Origin: Streptomyces gobiensis
GTDB taxonomy: Bacteria; Actinomycetota; Actinomycetes; Streptomycetales; Streptomycetaceae
Assembly (NCBI RefSeq): GCF_021216675.1
Contig: NZ_CP086120.1
Span: 5,582,001 to 5,646,000 of the forward strand
Length of the DNA: 64,000 nt
Reading direction: 5' to 3'
How positions within the stretch are numbered: the stretch's first letter is position 1; every line of letters begins with the position of its first letter. The translations under genes and the position numbers were made by a program. Under the pieces are notes generated by a model. The model did no database searches. It was given only the letters and a program-made list of their open reading frames with translations, and was not told the origin of the DNA. Of this stretch, positions 16,188 to 25,207 are shown piece by piece.

Positions 16188-18758
16188 TCACTCATGCGCG
16201 ATAGCGCCCAGCACATTCATCCGGGACGCCCGCAGCGCCGGCAGCAGCGCGGCCACCAGACCGACGACCACCGAGCCGATGACGACCGCGATCACGGTCG
16301 ACCACGGGATCGCCAGCGTGGTCATCCCCTCCAGCGCGAGCACCCGCTGCACCGCCAGCCCCCACACCAGCCCAAGCCCCAGCCCCAGTACCGCACCGAA
16401 CACGGCGATCACCACGGACTCCAGCCGGATCATCCGGCGCAGCTGGCGCCGGGAGAGCCCGATCGCCCGCAGCAGCCCCAGTTCCCGGGTGCGCTCGACC
16501 ACCGACAGGGCGAGGGTGTTGACCACACCCAGCACCGCGATGATGATCGCCAGCCCGAGCAGGGCGTAGACGAGGTAGAGCAGCACCGCGATCTGCTCCC
16601 GGATCAGCTCCTTATAGTCGGCCAGATCACGCACCTGCACCTGGGGGAAGCCGGCGAGCGTCTTCTCCAGCCCTTCCCGCAACTGCTGCACATCCGTGCC
16701 GGCGGCGGCGTTGACCAGCAGTGCCGCTTCCTGCCCGCCGGGCTGGTACCGCTCAAGCGTGCCCAGACCGATGAGCACCCCGCCTTCGGCGCCCGGGCCG
16801 CCGCCCGCGTCGTCCCGGGTCAGCGCGCCCACGGTCAGGTCGGCGCGCTTGCCGGTGATGAACGCCGCCTCGACACGTGAACCGATGCGCAGGCCGTGCC
16901 GGTCGGCGAACCGTTTGTCCATACCGACCCGGCCCGGGGCGAGCGCGGCCGCCGAGTCACCCGCCGCGTACTCCACATCGATGACCTCGTCCAGCTCCGG
17001 GTCGGCTGCGGCACCGGTGGTACGGACCGTGGTGCCGTCCGGCAGCGTGAGCCGCAGTGGCGCATAACGCTGGCGCACCACTGTGCCCGCCCCCTCCACC
17101 TGCCGTACCTTCTCGGTGATCTCCTGCGGGAACGGCGCGAAGTTCTCGTTCTGCACCACGAAGTCAGCGCCCAGCGCCTTGTCGATCTCCTCATCGAAGG
17201 AGGCGGTCATCGACGCCCCCGCGATCGACATCCCGGTGACCAGCGCGAGCCCCACCATCAGCGCGGACGCCGTGGCGCCGGTACGCCGCGGATTGCGCAG
17301 CGCGTTGCGCTGGCTCATCCGGCCCACCGGGCCGAATATCCGGGGGAAGGCCGCGCCCAGCACCCGGATGACCGGGCGGACCAGGAGCGGCCCGGCCACC
17401 ACCGTGGCGACCAGGGTGAGCACCACGCCGAGCAGCAGCAGTGAGCTGGCCTGCGACAGCTCCCCGCTGGCGGCGCTCCCGCCCAGCGCCAGAGCACCCA
17501 GCACCGCGACGGCAAGCCCGGCGAAGGCCCGGTTCCGCAGCGGCCTGCCGGTGCCGGTCGCCTCGGCATCGGCGAGCGCGGCCATGGGAGAGACCTTCGC
17601 GGCACGCAGCGCGGGCAGCAAGGCGGCCATCAAGGTGACCCCGATGCCCACGGCATACGCCGCCACCGGCGTCACCCAGCGCACCTGCATCTCGGCCGCG
17701 TCGAGATGCATCCCGAACACGCCCATCAGCTTGATGAGCCCGTAGGCCAGCGCGATCCCGGAGACCAGCCCGAGCGTGGCGCCCACCAGCCCCAGCAGCA
17801 GCGCCTCGGCGAGCACGGAGCGCCGCACCTGCCGTCGGTCGGCGCCCAGCGCGCGCAGCAGGCCCAGCTCCCGGGTGCGCTGGGCGATCAGCATCGAGAA
17901 GGTGTTGACGATCAGAAAGATGCCGACGAGTACCGCGACTCCGGCAAAGCCGAGCATGACGTACTTGATGATGTCGAGGAAGGTACCCAGCTCGGCCGCG
18001 GCGGACTCGGCCTGTTCGTCCGCGGTCTTATAGGTGTAGTCATCGCCCAGCTCGGCGGCGACGCGCCGCTTGAGCTCGGCGTCGCTCACCCCGGGGCTGG
18101 CTTCCACCGCGATGGCGGTCGCCGCGTCCTTGTCGTCCAGCAGCCGGGTCTGGGCGGCAGGGGTGTCCAGGAACACCAGCGTCGCACCGGGGTTGGTGGT
18201 GGTGAAGGTGGTGATGCCGACGATGTCCACCGGGAAGGTGCCGGGCGCGGCGATGATCCGCAGCCGGTCGCCGATCGCGACATTGTGGCGGTCAGCGGTG
18301 TCCTTGTCGATGAGGGCCTCGCCGTCGCCGTGTGGCGCTCGCCCATCGGACAGCTCGACGGGACTGCGGTCGGACACGTACCAGTTGACAGCGATCGACG
18401 GCGCCCCGGTGCTCGACCCCACCCGTTCGTTGTCAGCGTCAATGACGGTGACGTTCTCCGCGTCGACTTCGATATCCGCCCGTGCGACGCCGTCCACAGC
18501 GGCGACCCGGTCTCTGAGGTCCGCGGGCACGGTCGGAATACGGCCCGATGGCAGGTTGGCCCGCTCGCCGAACTCGCTCCTGGGCTCCACGGACACATCG
18601 GCTGCCGTTGAGGCGAAGAGCCGGTCAAAGGTGCGGTTGACGGTGTCGGAGAAGATCAGGCTCCCGGCGACAAAGGCCACCGAGAGCAGTACGGCCAGGG
18701 CGGACAGCAGCATCCGGCCCTTGTGGGCGAAGAAGCTGCGCAGCGTGGCTCTGAGCAC
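16188..18758 (-). CDS. ABC transporter permease, FtsX/MacB type
   Basis: 856-aa permease with two FtsX halves. TM1 is at residues 13-37, a large extracytoplasmic MacB_PCD domain runs to about 255, three TMs lie at ~260-390, a duplicated TM/extracellular unit follows at ~420-720 and the last three TMs end at the C-terminus. Conserved cores RTRELGLLRALGADRRQVRR and RTRELGLLRAIGLSRRQLRR mark both halves. GTG start at 18758 with GAGG ahead. It begins 7 nt after the ATPase gene; together they form an exporter or mechanotransmission-type complex of unknown substrate. Confidence 0.9.
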   Translation of the reverse strand: MLRATLRSFFAHKGRMLLSALAVLLSVAFVAGSLIFSDTVNRTFDRLFASTAADVSVEPRSEFGERANLPSGRIPTVPADLRDRVAAVDGVARADIEVDAENVTVIDADNERVGSSTGAPSIAVNWYVSDRSPVELSDGRAPHGDGEALIDKDTADRHNVAIGDRLRIIAAPGTFPVDIVGITTFTTTNPGATLVFLDTPAAQTRLLDDKDAATAIAVEASPGVSDAELKRRVAAELGDDYTYKTADEQAESAAAELGTFLDIIKYVMLGFAGVAVLVGIFLIVNTFSMLIAQRTRELGLLRALGADRRQVRRSVLAEALLLGLVGATLGLVSGIALAYGLIKLMGVFGMHLDAAEMQVRWVTPVAAYAVGIGVTLMAALLPALRAAKVSPMAALADAEATGTGRPLRNRAFAGLAVAVLGALALGGSAASGELSQASSLLLLGVVLTLVATVVAGPLLVRPVIRVLGAAFPRIFGPVGRMSQRNALRNPRRTGATASALMVGLALVTGMSIAGASMTASFDEEIDKALGADFVVQNENFAPFPQEITEKVRQVEGAGTVVRQRYAPLRLTLPDGTTVRTTGAAADPELDEVIDVEYAAGDSAAALAPGRVGMDKRFADRHGLRIGSRVEAAFITGKRADLTVGALTRDDAGGGPGAEGGVLIGLGTLERYQPGGQEAALLVNAAAGTDVQQLREGLEKTLAGFPQVQVRDLADYKELIREQIAVLLYLVYALLGLAIIIAVLGVVNTLALSVVERTRELGLLRAIGLSRRQLRRMIRLESVVIAVFGAVLGLGLGLVWGLAVQRVLALEGMTTLAIPWSTVIAVVIGSVVVGLVAALLPALRASRMNVLGAIAHE

Positions 18759-18765
18759 GCTGACC

Positions 18766-19572
18766 TCAGGTCTTCCGTGCTGCGTCGGACCGTGCTGTGC
18801 GTACGGTGTCGAAACGCTTCATCCGCTCCAGCACCGCCTCCGCGGTCGGGCGTGGCATCTCGTCCACGATGCGGCCGTCACCGAGGAACAGCACCAGGTC
18901 CGCGTGTCCGGCGGCGCTGGGATCATGGGTCACCATCACCACGGTCTGGTTCAGCGAGTCAACGGCCTCCCGCAGGAAGCTCAGCACCTCAAGGCTGGAA
19001 CGTGAGTCCAGGTTGCCGGTCGGCTCATCAGCGAAGATCAGCTCCGGCCGGGAAGCCAGCGCACGGGCGCAGGCGACCCGCTGCTGCTGACCGCCGGACA
19101 GCTCCGCCGGGCGGTGGCTGAGCCGGTCACCGAGCCTGAGGGTGTCGATGACCTGGTCCACCCACGCCCGGTCCGGTGTGTGTCCGGCGATGTCCATGGG
19201 CAGCGTGATGTTCTCTCCCGCGGTGAGAGTCGGCAGGAGATTGAACGACTGGAACATAAAGCCGATTCTGTCGCGGCGCAGCCGGGTCAGTTCCCGCTCA
19301 TTCAATCCGGTGATCTCGGTCTCGCCCAGCCACACCTGCCCCGAGGTGGCGGTGTCGAGCCCCGCCAGACAGTGCATCAGCGTCGACTTCCCGGAGCCGG
19401 ACGGCCCCATCACGGCCGTGAAACGGCCGCGGAAGATCTCCACATCCACCTCGTTGAGCGCCAGTACGGCGGTCTCCCCGGTGCCGTACGCCTTGGTCAG
19501 CGCGGCGGCGCGGGCAGCGAGCCGCTCGCCCTCCGCGAGGGAATGGGTCTGCTCCGCTGCCGGTGTGGACAT
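18766..19572 (-). CDS. ABC transporter ATP-binding protein, MacB/LolD type
   Basis: 268-aa ATPase subunit. Walker A GPSGSGKST is near residue 65, signature LSGGQQQRVACARAL near 165, Walker B LIFADEPTGNLD near 185, and the H-loop is VMVTHDPSAA. ATG at 19572 has GGGAGG four bases upstream; the longer frame upstream is non-coding in character. It is the first gene of a two-gene unit with the FtsX-type permease. The 192-nt region ahead is shared with the divergent toxin-antitoxin pair. Confidence 0.93.
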   Translation of the reverse strand: MSTPAAEQTHSLAEGERLAARAAALTKAYGTGETAVLALNEVDVEIFRGRFTAVMGPSGSGKSTLMHCLAGLDTATSGQVWLGETEITGLNERELTRLRRDRIGFMFQSFNLLPTLTAGENITLPMDIAGHTPDRAWVDQVIDTLRLGDRLSHRPAELSGGQQQRVACARALASRPELIFADEPTGNLDSRSSLEVLSFLREAVDSLNQTVVMVTHDPSAAGHADLVLFLGDGRIVDEMPRPTAEAVLERMKRFDTVRTARSDAARKT

Positions 19573-19729
19573 CGCGCCTCCCCGTATCGGGACGGTCCAA
19601 CGGGTCGGCCACGGCTGGCCGACCGTAATGGCCCTGCAAGACGCCGAGAGTAGAACGCGCGGCCGGCCCGCCGTAATCCCTCCATGGGTCCAGGTCGGCC
19701 TCATGGTCTCGTACCTGGGGATGAGAGGC

Positions 19730-19759
19730 TTGCGGTAGCTAGCGGGTAAGCGCTAGCTT
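19730..19759 (+). promoter_or_regulatory. promoter with embedded palindromic operator, probably leaderless
   Basis: A -35-like TTGCGG (19730-19735) and a -10-like TAGCTT (19754-19759) are separated by 18 bp. The perfect 8-bp inverted repeat AGCTAGCG/CGCTAGCT (19737-19758) lies between and over them. Transcription starting about 7 nt past the -10 would begin at or next to the ATG at 19765. No Shine-Dalgarno is visible, so a leaderless transcript under antitoxin autoregulation is the simplest reading. Confidence 0.6.
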
Positions 19760-19764
19760 GTGGT

Positions 19765-19998
19765 ATGGCCAAGACTCAGCTGAACGTTCGAGTGGACGAG
19801 AGCACCGCTCAGACCGCGCGCGAACGCGCTCTGCGGCGCGGTATGAGCGTAAACCGCTACATCGAGGAGCTGGTACGGCAGGACGCGGGCGAGGTGGGAC
19901 ACACCTTCGTCGAGTCGGCCGCCGACTTCATGAAACAGTACGAATCCGTTTTCGCGGAGGAGTTCGGCCAGGAGCACGAGGGTCGTCAGCGTACGTGA
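19765..19998 (+). CDS. ribbon-helix-helix antitoxin
   Basis: 77-aa protein. The N-terminus (TQLNVRVDESTAQTARERAL, then GMSVNRYIEELV) is a typical RHH DNA-binding fold with alternating beta strand and two helices. The acidic C-terminal tail (DFMKQYESVFAEEFGQ) would wrap and neutralise the toxin. A perfect palindrome lies immediately upstream. Its stop overlaps the GTG of the downstream Fic-like gene by 3 nt, the coupling expected for a type II module. Confidence 0.82.
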   Translation: MAKTQLNVRVDESTAQTARERALRRGMSVNRYIEELVRQDAGEVGHTFVESAADFMKQYESVFAEEFGQEHEGRQRT

Positions 19999-20366
19999 AC
20001 CTCCGTATCGACCTCGCCTGGCTGCTCATCATCGCCGAAGAGAAGACCCCCGGCGATCCCCGGATCACCGACTACGGTGCCCTGATCGCCGCGGTCAGCA
20101 GGCATGAAGCCGCCATATTCGACCGCCCCGTCTACACCGACCCGCAGAGCCGTGCCGCCGCGCTTCTCCAACTGCTGCTGCACGTCCCCGCCCTCGAACG
20201 CTCGAACGCGATGTTCGCCTCCGCCGTCGCCTATGGCTACCTCGTTGCCAGCGGCCTGAAGGTTGTCACCTCACCCGAGCAGATCCGCGACCTGGCGCGG
20301 CTGGTCAAGGACGGCACCGCGGATATCCACGCCATCGCCGACGAACTGCGCACCTGGAGCCACTAG
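19995..20366 (+). CDS. Fic/Doc-like toxin with degenerate active site
   Basis: 123-aa protein of Doc-like length. DYGALIAAVSRHEA and the following helices resemble the first part of Doc/Fic proteins. In the usual position of the catalytic HxFx(D/N)GN(K/G)R loop it reads HVPALERSNAMF: the His is kept but the Phe, acidic, Gly and Arg positions are lost, leaving an LxRSN pattern. Classical AMPylation or phosphorylation chemistry is therefore doubtful. GTG start at 19995 overlaps the antitoxin stop. A truncated homologue appears at 52809-52979. Possible readings are a toxin of altered chemistry or a non-catalytic relic. Confidence 0.7.
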   Translation: MNLRIDLAWLLIIAEEKTPGDPRITDYGALIAAVSRHEAAIFDRPVYTDPQSRAAALLQLLLHVPALERSNAMFASAVAYGYLVASGLKVVTSPEQIRDLARLVKDGTADIHAIADELRTWSH

Positions 20367-20405
20367 CCTCCGGCGCCGCACCCGCGGGCCGCACGGACTC
20401 GCGCC

Positions 20406-21107
20406 CTAGCTCACCGGCCCCGCCCACACCCCGCCCAGCTCCGGCGCCAGCCAACCACTCGCACGCGCTCGGAAATCAGCGCAGGACAGCGCCCCCGCCC
20501 CCGTCGGCAGTACCCCCAGCAGCGGCGCCCCGGCCGCCCGCGGCAGATCGGCGAGGTTGCACCGCGCGGCCAGATCCGGCGCGGCCGGCCAGCTCCCGAC
20601 GATCACCCCAGGACACGTCAGCCCCCGCGACCGCAGCGCCTCAGCCGTCAGCGCGGTGGCGTTCAGCGTGCCAAGACCTGCCGCCGCCACCACCAGCACC
20701 GGCGCGTCCAGCAGCCGCGCGGCGTCCGCGAGCGTCGACCCGCTGTCATCGAAGCGGACGAGCAGTCCGCCCGCCCCCTCCACCAGCACCAGATCATGCT
20801 CAGCGGCCAGCTTGCCCGCCGCGTCGGCGACCTCCCGGGGCCGCACATACGGCAGCCCGGCCCGCCGCGCCGCCGTCTCCGGCGCCAGCGGCTCGGGGTA
20901 GCGGGCCAGTTCGGCGGCGGTCACCGCGTCACCCGCCAGCCGCACCACCTCCGCCGCGTCCCCCGGCTCGCCTGCCGCCACTCCGGTCTGCGCGGGCTTG
21001 AGCACGGCCACCGACCGCCCCGCCGACACCGCGGCGGCGGCGATGGCCGCCGTCACAACGGTCTTCCCGACCTCCGTGCCCGTCCCCGTGATGACCAGAA
21101 CCGGCAT
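20406..21107 (-). CDS. bioD: dethiobiotin synthetase
   Basis: 233-aa enzyme that closes the ureido ring of 7,8-diaminopelargonate with CO2 and ATP. P-loop GTGTEVGKT is at residues 8-16, VLKPAQTG and VEGAGGLLVRF are the other conserved segments. ATG at 21107. It follows bioA by 5 nt and is the last gene of bioB-bioA-bioD. It converges with the Fic-like toxin gene, 39 nt between stops. Confidence 0.95.
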   Translation of the reverse strand: MPVLVITGTGTEVGKTVVTAAIAAAAVSAGRSVAVLKPAQTGVAAGEPGDAAEVVRLAGDAVTAAELARYPEPLAPETAARRAGLPYVRPREVADAAGKLAAEHDLVLVEGAGGLLVRFDDSGSTLADAARLLDAPVLVVAAAGLGTLNATALTAEALRSRGLTCPGVIVGSWPAAPDLAARCNLADLPRAAGAPLLGVLPTGAGALSCADFRARASGWLAPELGGVWAGPVS

Positions 21108-21112
21108 CGGCC

Positions 21113-22417
21113 TCACCCCTCGGCCGCCGCGGCACATACCGCCGCACCGATCCGGGCCACATCCTCGTCACCGGCCACAAACGGCGGCATCGTGTACACC
21201 ATGTCGCGGAACGGCCGCAGCCATACCCCCTCGCGCACCGCCGCCCGGGTCGCCGCCGCCATATCGACCTCCCGGTCCAGCTGCACCACACCAATCGCAC
21301 CGAGCACCCGCACATCCCGGACCCCCGGCAGGCCCCGTGCCGGCGCGAGCCCTTCCCGCAGCCCGGCCTCGATCCGCTTGACTTCACCCGCCCAGTCCTG
21401 CCCGAGCAGCAGCCCGAGCGAGGCGTCGGCCACCGCCGCGGCCAGCGGATTGGCCATGAACGTCGGCCCGTGCGCCAGCACCGGCACCTCACCGCGGGAG
21501 ATCCCCTCCGCCACCCGCGGTGTGCACAGCGTCGCCGCCATCGTCAGATAGCCGCCGGTCAGCGCCTTGCCCACACACAGCACATCGGGGGTAACGCCCG
21601 CGTGCTCCGCCGCGAACAGCGCTCCGGTCCGGCCGAACCCGGTGGCGATCTCGTCGAGCACCAACAGCACACCGTGCTCATCGCATGCCTCACGCAGCGC
21701 CCGCACATAGGCGGGGGAGTGGAAGCGCATGCCGCCAGCGCCCTGCACCACCGGCTCCACGATCACCGCGGCCAGCTCATGGGCGTGCCGCCCGATCAGC
21801 TCCCGCAGATGACGGACATACGCCTCATCGGGATCGGCGTCGAAACCGGCCGGCGGCGCCTGGGCGAAGATCTGCCGGGGCAGCCTTCCCGACCACAGCT
21901 CATGCATGCCGCCGTCCGGATCACACACCGCCATCGGCTGCCAGGTGTCACCGTGATAGCCGCCGCGCCAGGTCAGCAGCCGCTGTTTGCCCACCTCGCC
22001 GACCGAGCGCCAGTACTGCAGGCACATTTTGACCGCGACCTCGACCGACACCGACCCGGAGTCGGCAAGAAAGACATGTTCCAGCCCTTCCGGGGTGATA
22101 TCGACCAGCCGCTTGGCCAGCCGTACGGCGGGCTCATGGGTGAGCCCGCCGAACATCACATGACTCATCCGCTCCAGCTGGCCACGCGCCGCCTCATTGA
22201 GCACCGGGTGGTTGTAGCCGTGGATCGCCGACCACCACGACGACATCCCGTCGACCAGCTCACGCCGCCCCGCCATTGGTTCGGCCAGCCGGAGCCGCAC
22301 CCCGGCCGCCGACTCGACGACCAGCGGCCGCTGCCGCCCCGGCATCGGGCCGTAGGGGTGCCAGACGTGCTGCTGGTCCAGTGCCAGCAGCTCGTCGGCC
22401 CGCATGGGCTCAGGCAT
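21113..22417 (-). CDS. bioA: adenosylmethionine-8-amino-7-oxononanoate aminotransferase
   Basis: 434-aa class III PLP aminotransferase making 7,8-diaminopelargonate with S-adenosylmethionine as amino donor. The start region HVWHPYGPM, WWSAIHGYNHP, the PLP Asp in LLVLDEIATGFGRTG and the Schiff-base Lys in VGKALTGGYL are all present. ATG at 22417 lies inside the end of bioB (8-nt overlap), so translation is coupled. Confidence 0.96.
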   Translation of the reverse strand: MPEPMRADELLALDQQHVWHPYGPMPGRQRPLVVESAAGVRLRLAEPMAGRRELVDGMSSWWSAIHGYNHPVLNEAARGQLERMSHVMFGGLTHEPAVRLAKRLVDITPEGLEHVFLADSGSVSVEVAVKMCLQYWRSVGEVGKQRLLTWRGGYHGDTWQPMAVCDPDGGMHELWSGRLPRQIFAQAPPAGFDADPDEAYVRHLRELIGRHAHELAAVIVEPVVQGAGGMRFHSPAYVRALREACDEHGVLLVLDEIATGFGRTGALFAAEHAGVTPDVLCVGKALTGGYLTMAATLCTPRVAEGISRGEVPVLAHGPTFMANPLAAAVADASLGLLLGQDWAGEVKRIEAGLREGLAPARGLPGVRDVRVLGAIGVVQLDREVDMAAATRAAVREGVWLRPFRDMVYTMPPFVAGDEDVARIGAAVCAAAAEG

Positions 22418-23603
22418 TGGGCGGCAGCTCCGTGCCCGCGCCCCGGCGCCGCACCGCTACCAGGTCAGTGCGCGCCTGATCCGCGGAGCCGGCTACCGGC
22501 TGCGCGGGCTCCGCTTCCCGCGCACCGTCGTCCCCGCACGGCGTGCAGCCTCCGCCGCCGTGTGAGCCGCAGCCCGCACCGGCCGCCGCCAGCGCGTCGG
22601 CCCGGTGACCGGGCAGCGTCACGGTGTCCGTGCCCTCCACCTCGAAGCCCGCATCCGCGATCATGTCGAGGTCGGCCTGCCCGGCCTGCCCCTCGCTCGT
22701 CAGATAGTCACCCAGGAAGATCGAGTTGGCCAGATGCAGCGCCAGTGGCTGCATGGAGCGCAGATGCACCTCGCGCCCGCCTGCGAGCCGCACCTCCGCG
22801 TCCGGGCAGACAAACCGCACCATCGCCAGGATCCGCAGCGCCCGCTGTGGGGTGAGGTTCCACTCCTTGCCCAGCGGCGTTCCCTCGAACGGGATCAGGA
22901 AGTTCACCGGTACCGAGTCCGGGTCCAGCTCGCGCAGCGCGAAAACCACGTCGACCAGGTCCCCGTCGCTCTCGCCCATCCCCGCGATCAGCCCGGAGCA
23001 CGCCGACATACCGGCCGCCTGCGCCTGCTGCACCGTGGAGACCCGGTCCGCGTAGTCATGCGTGGTGCAGATGTCCCCATACGTCGCCTCCGACGTATTG
23101 AGGTTGTGGTTGTAGGCATCGGCGCCCGCGTCCCGCAGCCGCGCCGCCTGACCGTCCGACAGCAGCCCGAGACAGGCACACACCTCGACACCCTCGTGCT
23201 GCTCCTTGATCGCGGAGATGGTCTCGGACACCCGGTCCACATCGCGGTCGGTCGGTCCCCGCCCGCTCGCCACCAGACACACCCGCTTGGCACCGCCCGA
23301 CACACCGGCACGGGCGGCCTGAGCGGCCTGCTCGGGCTTCAGCCAGGTGTACTTCAGGATCTCGGCCTTCGAACCCAGCCGCTGTGAACAGTAAGAACAG
23401 TCCTCCGGGCACAGCCCTGACTTCAGATTGACCAGATAGTTGAGCTTCACCCGCCGCCCGAACCACTGGCGGCGCACCTTTCCGGCCGCGGCCACCACAT
23501 CGAGCAGTTCGTCATCGGAGGTCGCCAGCACGGCGACCGCTTCCTCGCGCGTTGGCAGCTCGCGCCGCAATCCCTTGTCCACCAGCGTGTTCAGCAGGTC
23601 CAT
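22410..23603 (-). CDS. bioB: biotin synthase
   Basis: 397-aa radical-SAM enzyme inserting sulfur into dethiobiotin. The SAM cluster motif CxxxCxxC is C65-C69-C72 (CPEDCSYCSQ); the auxiliary-cluster residues are in the barrel. About 55 C-terminal residues beyond the enzyme core form a Gly/Cys-rich tail (CGSHGGGGCTPCGDDG), longer than in E. coli and of unknown role. ATG at 23603. It is transcribed divergently from bioF with a 150-nt shared control region. Confidence 0.96.
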   Translation of the reverse strand: MDLLNTLVDKGLRRELPTREEAVAVLATSDDELLDVVAAAGKVRRQWFGRRVKLNYLVNLKSGLCPEDCSYCSQRLGSKAEILKYTWLKPEQAAQAARAGVSGGAKRVCLVASGRGPTDRDVDRVSETISAIKEQHEGVEVCACLGLLSDGQAARLRDAGADAYNHNLNTSEATYGDICTTHDYADRVSTVQQAQAAGMSACSGLIAGMGESDGDLVDVVFALRELDPDSVPVNFLIPFEGTPLGKEWNLTPQRALRILAMVRFVCPDAEVRLAGGREVHLRSMQPLALHLANSIFLGDYLTSEGQAGQADLDMIADAGFEVEGTDTVTLPGHRADALAAAGAGCGSHGGGGCTPCGDDGAREAEPAQPVAGSADQARTDLVAVRRRGAGTELPPNA

Positions 23604-23710
23604 GGCGCAGATCCTCGCCTACCGGGCAGCCTTCGGCCAAGGAGAGAGCCCACAACAGCGGCGGATTCAGGTGTGTGTATTGCCACACCCTGCCCGACCT
23701 TCCACGGCAC

Positions 23711-23730
23711 TAGGTTCTATTCGGACCCTA
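23711..23730. promoter_or_regulatory. imperfect dyad between bioB and bioF
   Basis: TAGGTTCT-ATTC-GGACCCTA is an 8-4-8 inverted repeat with 6 of 8 pairs, 23 nt upstream of the bioF start and in the only control region of both biotin transcripts. It is a candidate repressor site, but matches no biotin-regulator box I can name confidently. Confidence 0.3.
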
Positions 23731-23753
23731 CAGATACAAGGGACGGCTCACCC

Positions 23754-24899
23754 ATGCCCCAGGACCCGTTCGGCTGGCTTGACGAGGCCCGCGACCGGCG
23801 CCACCGCGCCGGACTCGTACGCACCCTGCGCCCCCGCCCCGCCGACTCACCGCTGCTGGACCTGGCCAGTAACGACTATCTCGGCCTGGCCCGCCACCCC
23901 GAGATCACCGCCGCCGCGGCGGCCGCCGCCCGCCGCTGGGGAGCGGGCGCCACCGGCTCCCGGCTGGTCACCGGCTCCACCGAGCTGCACGCCGAACTTG
24001 AAACCGAGCTCGCCTCCTTCTGCGGCTTCGAAGCCGCCCTTGTTCTCTCCTCCGGCTACGCCGCCAACCTCGCCGCTGTCACCACGCTCACCTCCCGCGC
24101 CACCCTTCTGGTCTCCGACGCGGGAAACCACGCTTCCCTCATCGACGGCTGCCGCCTCTCCCGCGCCGGGACCACCGTCGTCCCGCATGCCGATCCCGAA
24201 GCGGTCCGTAAAGCCCTCGACGGACACGATGGCCCGGCCCTCGCCGTCACCGACTCCGTCTTCTCCGTCGACGGCGACGCCGCGCCACTGCCCGCGCTCG
24301 CCGCCGCCTGCCGTGACCATGGCGCTGCTCTCCTGATCGACGACGCCCATGGCCTCGGCGTCCTCGGTGACGGCGGCCGGGGCGCCGCGCACGCCGCCGA
24401 CCTGGCCGGATCCGGCGACACGGTCGCCACCGTCACCCTGTCCAAGTCCCTTGGCAGCCAGGGAGGCGCGGTACTGGGCCCGGCCCGGGTGATCGAGCAT
24501 CTCCTCAACACCGCACGTACCTTCATCTTCGATACCGGCCTGGCCCCCGCCGCCACCGGCGCCGCCCTGGCGGGACTGCGGCTGCTGCGCCGCGAGCCGC
24601 AGCGGGCGGCCCGCGCCCACCAGGTCGCTCTTGAACTTCACACCCGCCTCACCGCCGCGGGCCTGGTGGCGGCCCGGCCGGACGCCGCGGTTGTCTCCGT
24701 ACGGGCCCCCTCTCCGGAAGCGGCCGTACGCTGGGCCGCGGACTGCCGCTCGGCCGGACTCTCGGTCGGCTGCTTCCGCCCGCCGTCCGTACCCGACGGC
24801 GTCTCCCGGCTGCGGCTGACCGCCCGCGCCGACCTCAGCGATGCCCAGCTCACCCAGGCAGCCGGGGCGATCATCAGGACCGCCCCGGCTGTCCACTGA
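23754..24899 (+). CDS. bioF: 8-amino-7-oxononanoate synthase
   Basis: 381-aa alpha-oxoamine synthase that condenses pimeloyl-ACP/CoA with alanine. LDLASNDYLGLARHP, GAGATGSRLVTGST, DDAHGLGVLG and the PLP-Lys segment TLSKSLGSQGG are all conserved. ATG at 23754; GGGACGG lies about 6 nt upstream. Divergent from bioBAD, it completes the late biotin pathway; pimelate-forming genes are not in the window. Confidence 0.95.
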   Translation: MPQDPFGWLDEARDRRHRAGLVRTLRPRPADSPLLDLASNDYLGLARHPEITAAAAAAARRWGAGATGSRLVTGSTELHAELETELASFCGFEAALVLSSGYAANLAAVTTLTSRATLLVSDAGNHASLIDGCRLSRAGTTVVPHADPEAVRKALDGHDGPALAVTDSVFSVDGDAAPLPALAAACRDHGAALLIDDAHGLGVLGDGGRGAAHAADLAGSGDTVATVTLSKSLGSQGGAVLGPARVIEHLLNTARTFIFDTGLAPAATGAALAGLRLLRREPQRAARAHQVALELHTRLTAAGLVAARPDAAVVSVRAPSPEAAVRWAADCRSAGLSVGCFRPPSVPDGVSRLRLTARADLSDAQLTQAAGAIIRTAPAVH

Positions 24900-25207
24900 G
24901 CGTTCGGCTCTGCCCGTCGAGTTGCCCTGATATATCCCGGACGAACCCGAAAATTTGACCAAAAACCCAAGTCCAGACCCCAAGCCCAGACCCCAAGCCC
25001 AGACCCCCGAGCTCAGAAACCAAGCACAGTCTCCCGTCGCAGAGTTCACCGCTTCGGGCGACAGATACCAGCACATCTTGGGGGATCGGCCGCATCCGCG
25101 TCGGCATGATGGCACTCTGGCGCGAAGCAGCCATCCGCGGGCGGCTCCGCCCCCCACCCCCCAAACCCCGCCGGAGTCCGCCCCGATGGGAAAGGGACAG
25201 CCTCGCA
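24900..25207. other. intergenic region with short direct repeats
   Basis: No gene seen. It contains three 13-bp tandem copies of CCAAG(T/C)CCAGACC at 24967-25005 (first copy has one T, the other two are identical), plus AT-richer sequence at 24930-24965 that could hold the promoter of the downstream ATPase gene. No hairpin terminator for bioF was found. Confidence 0.6.
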
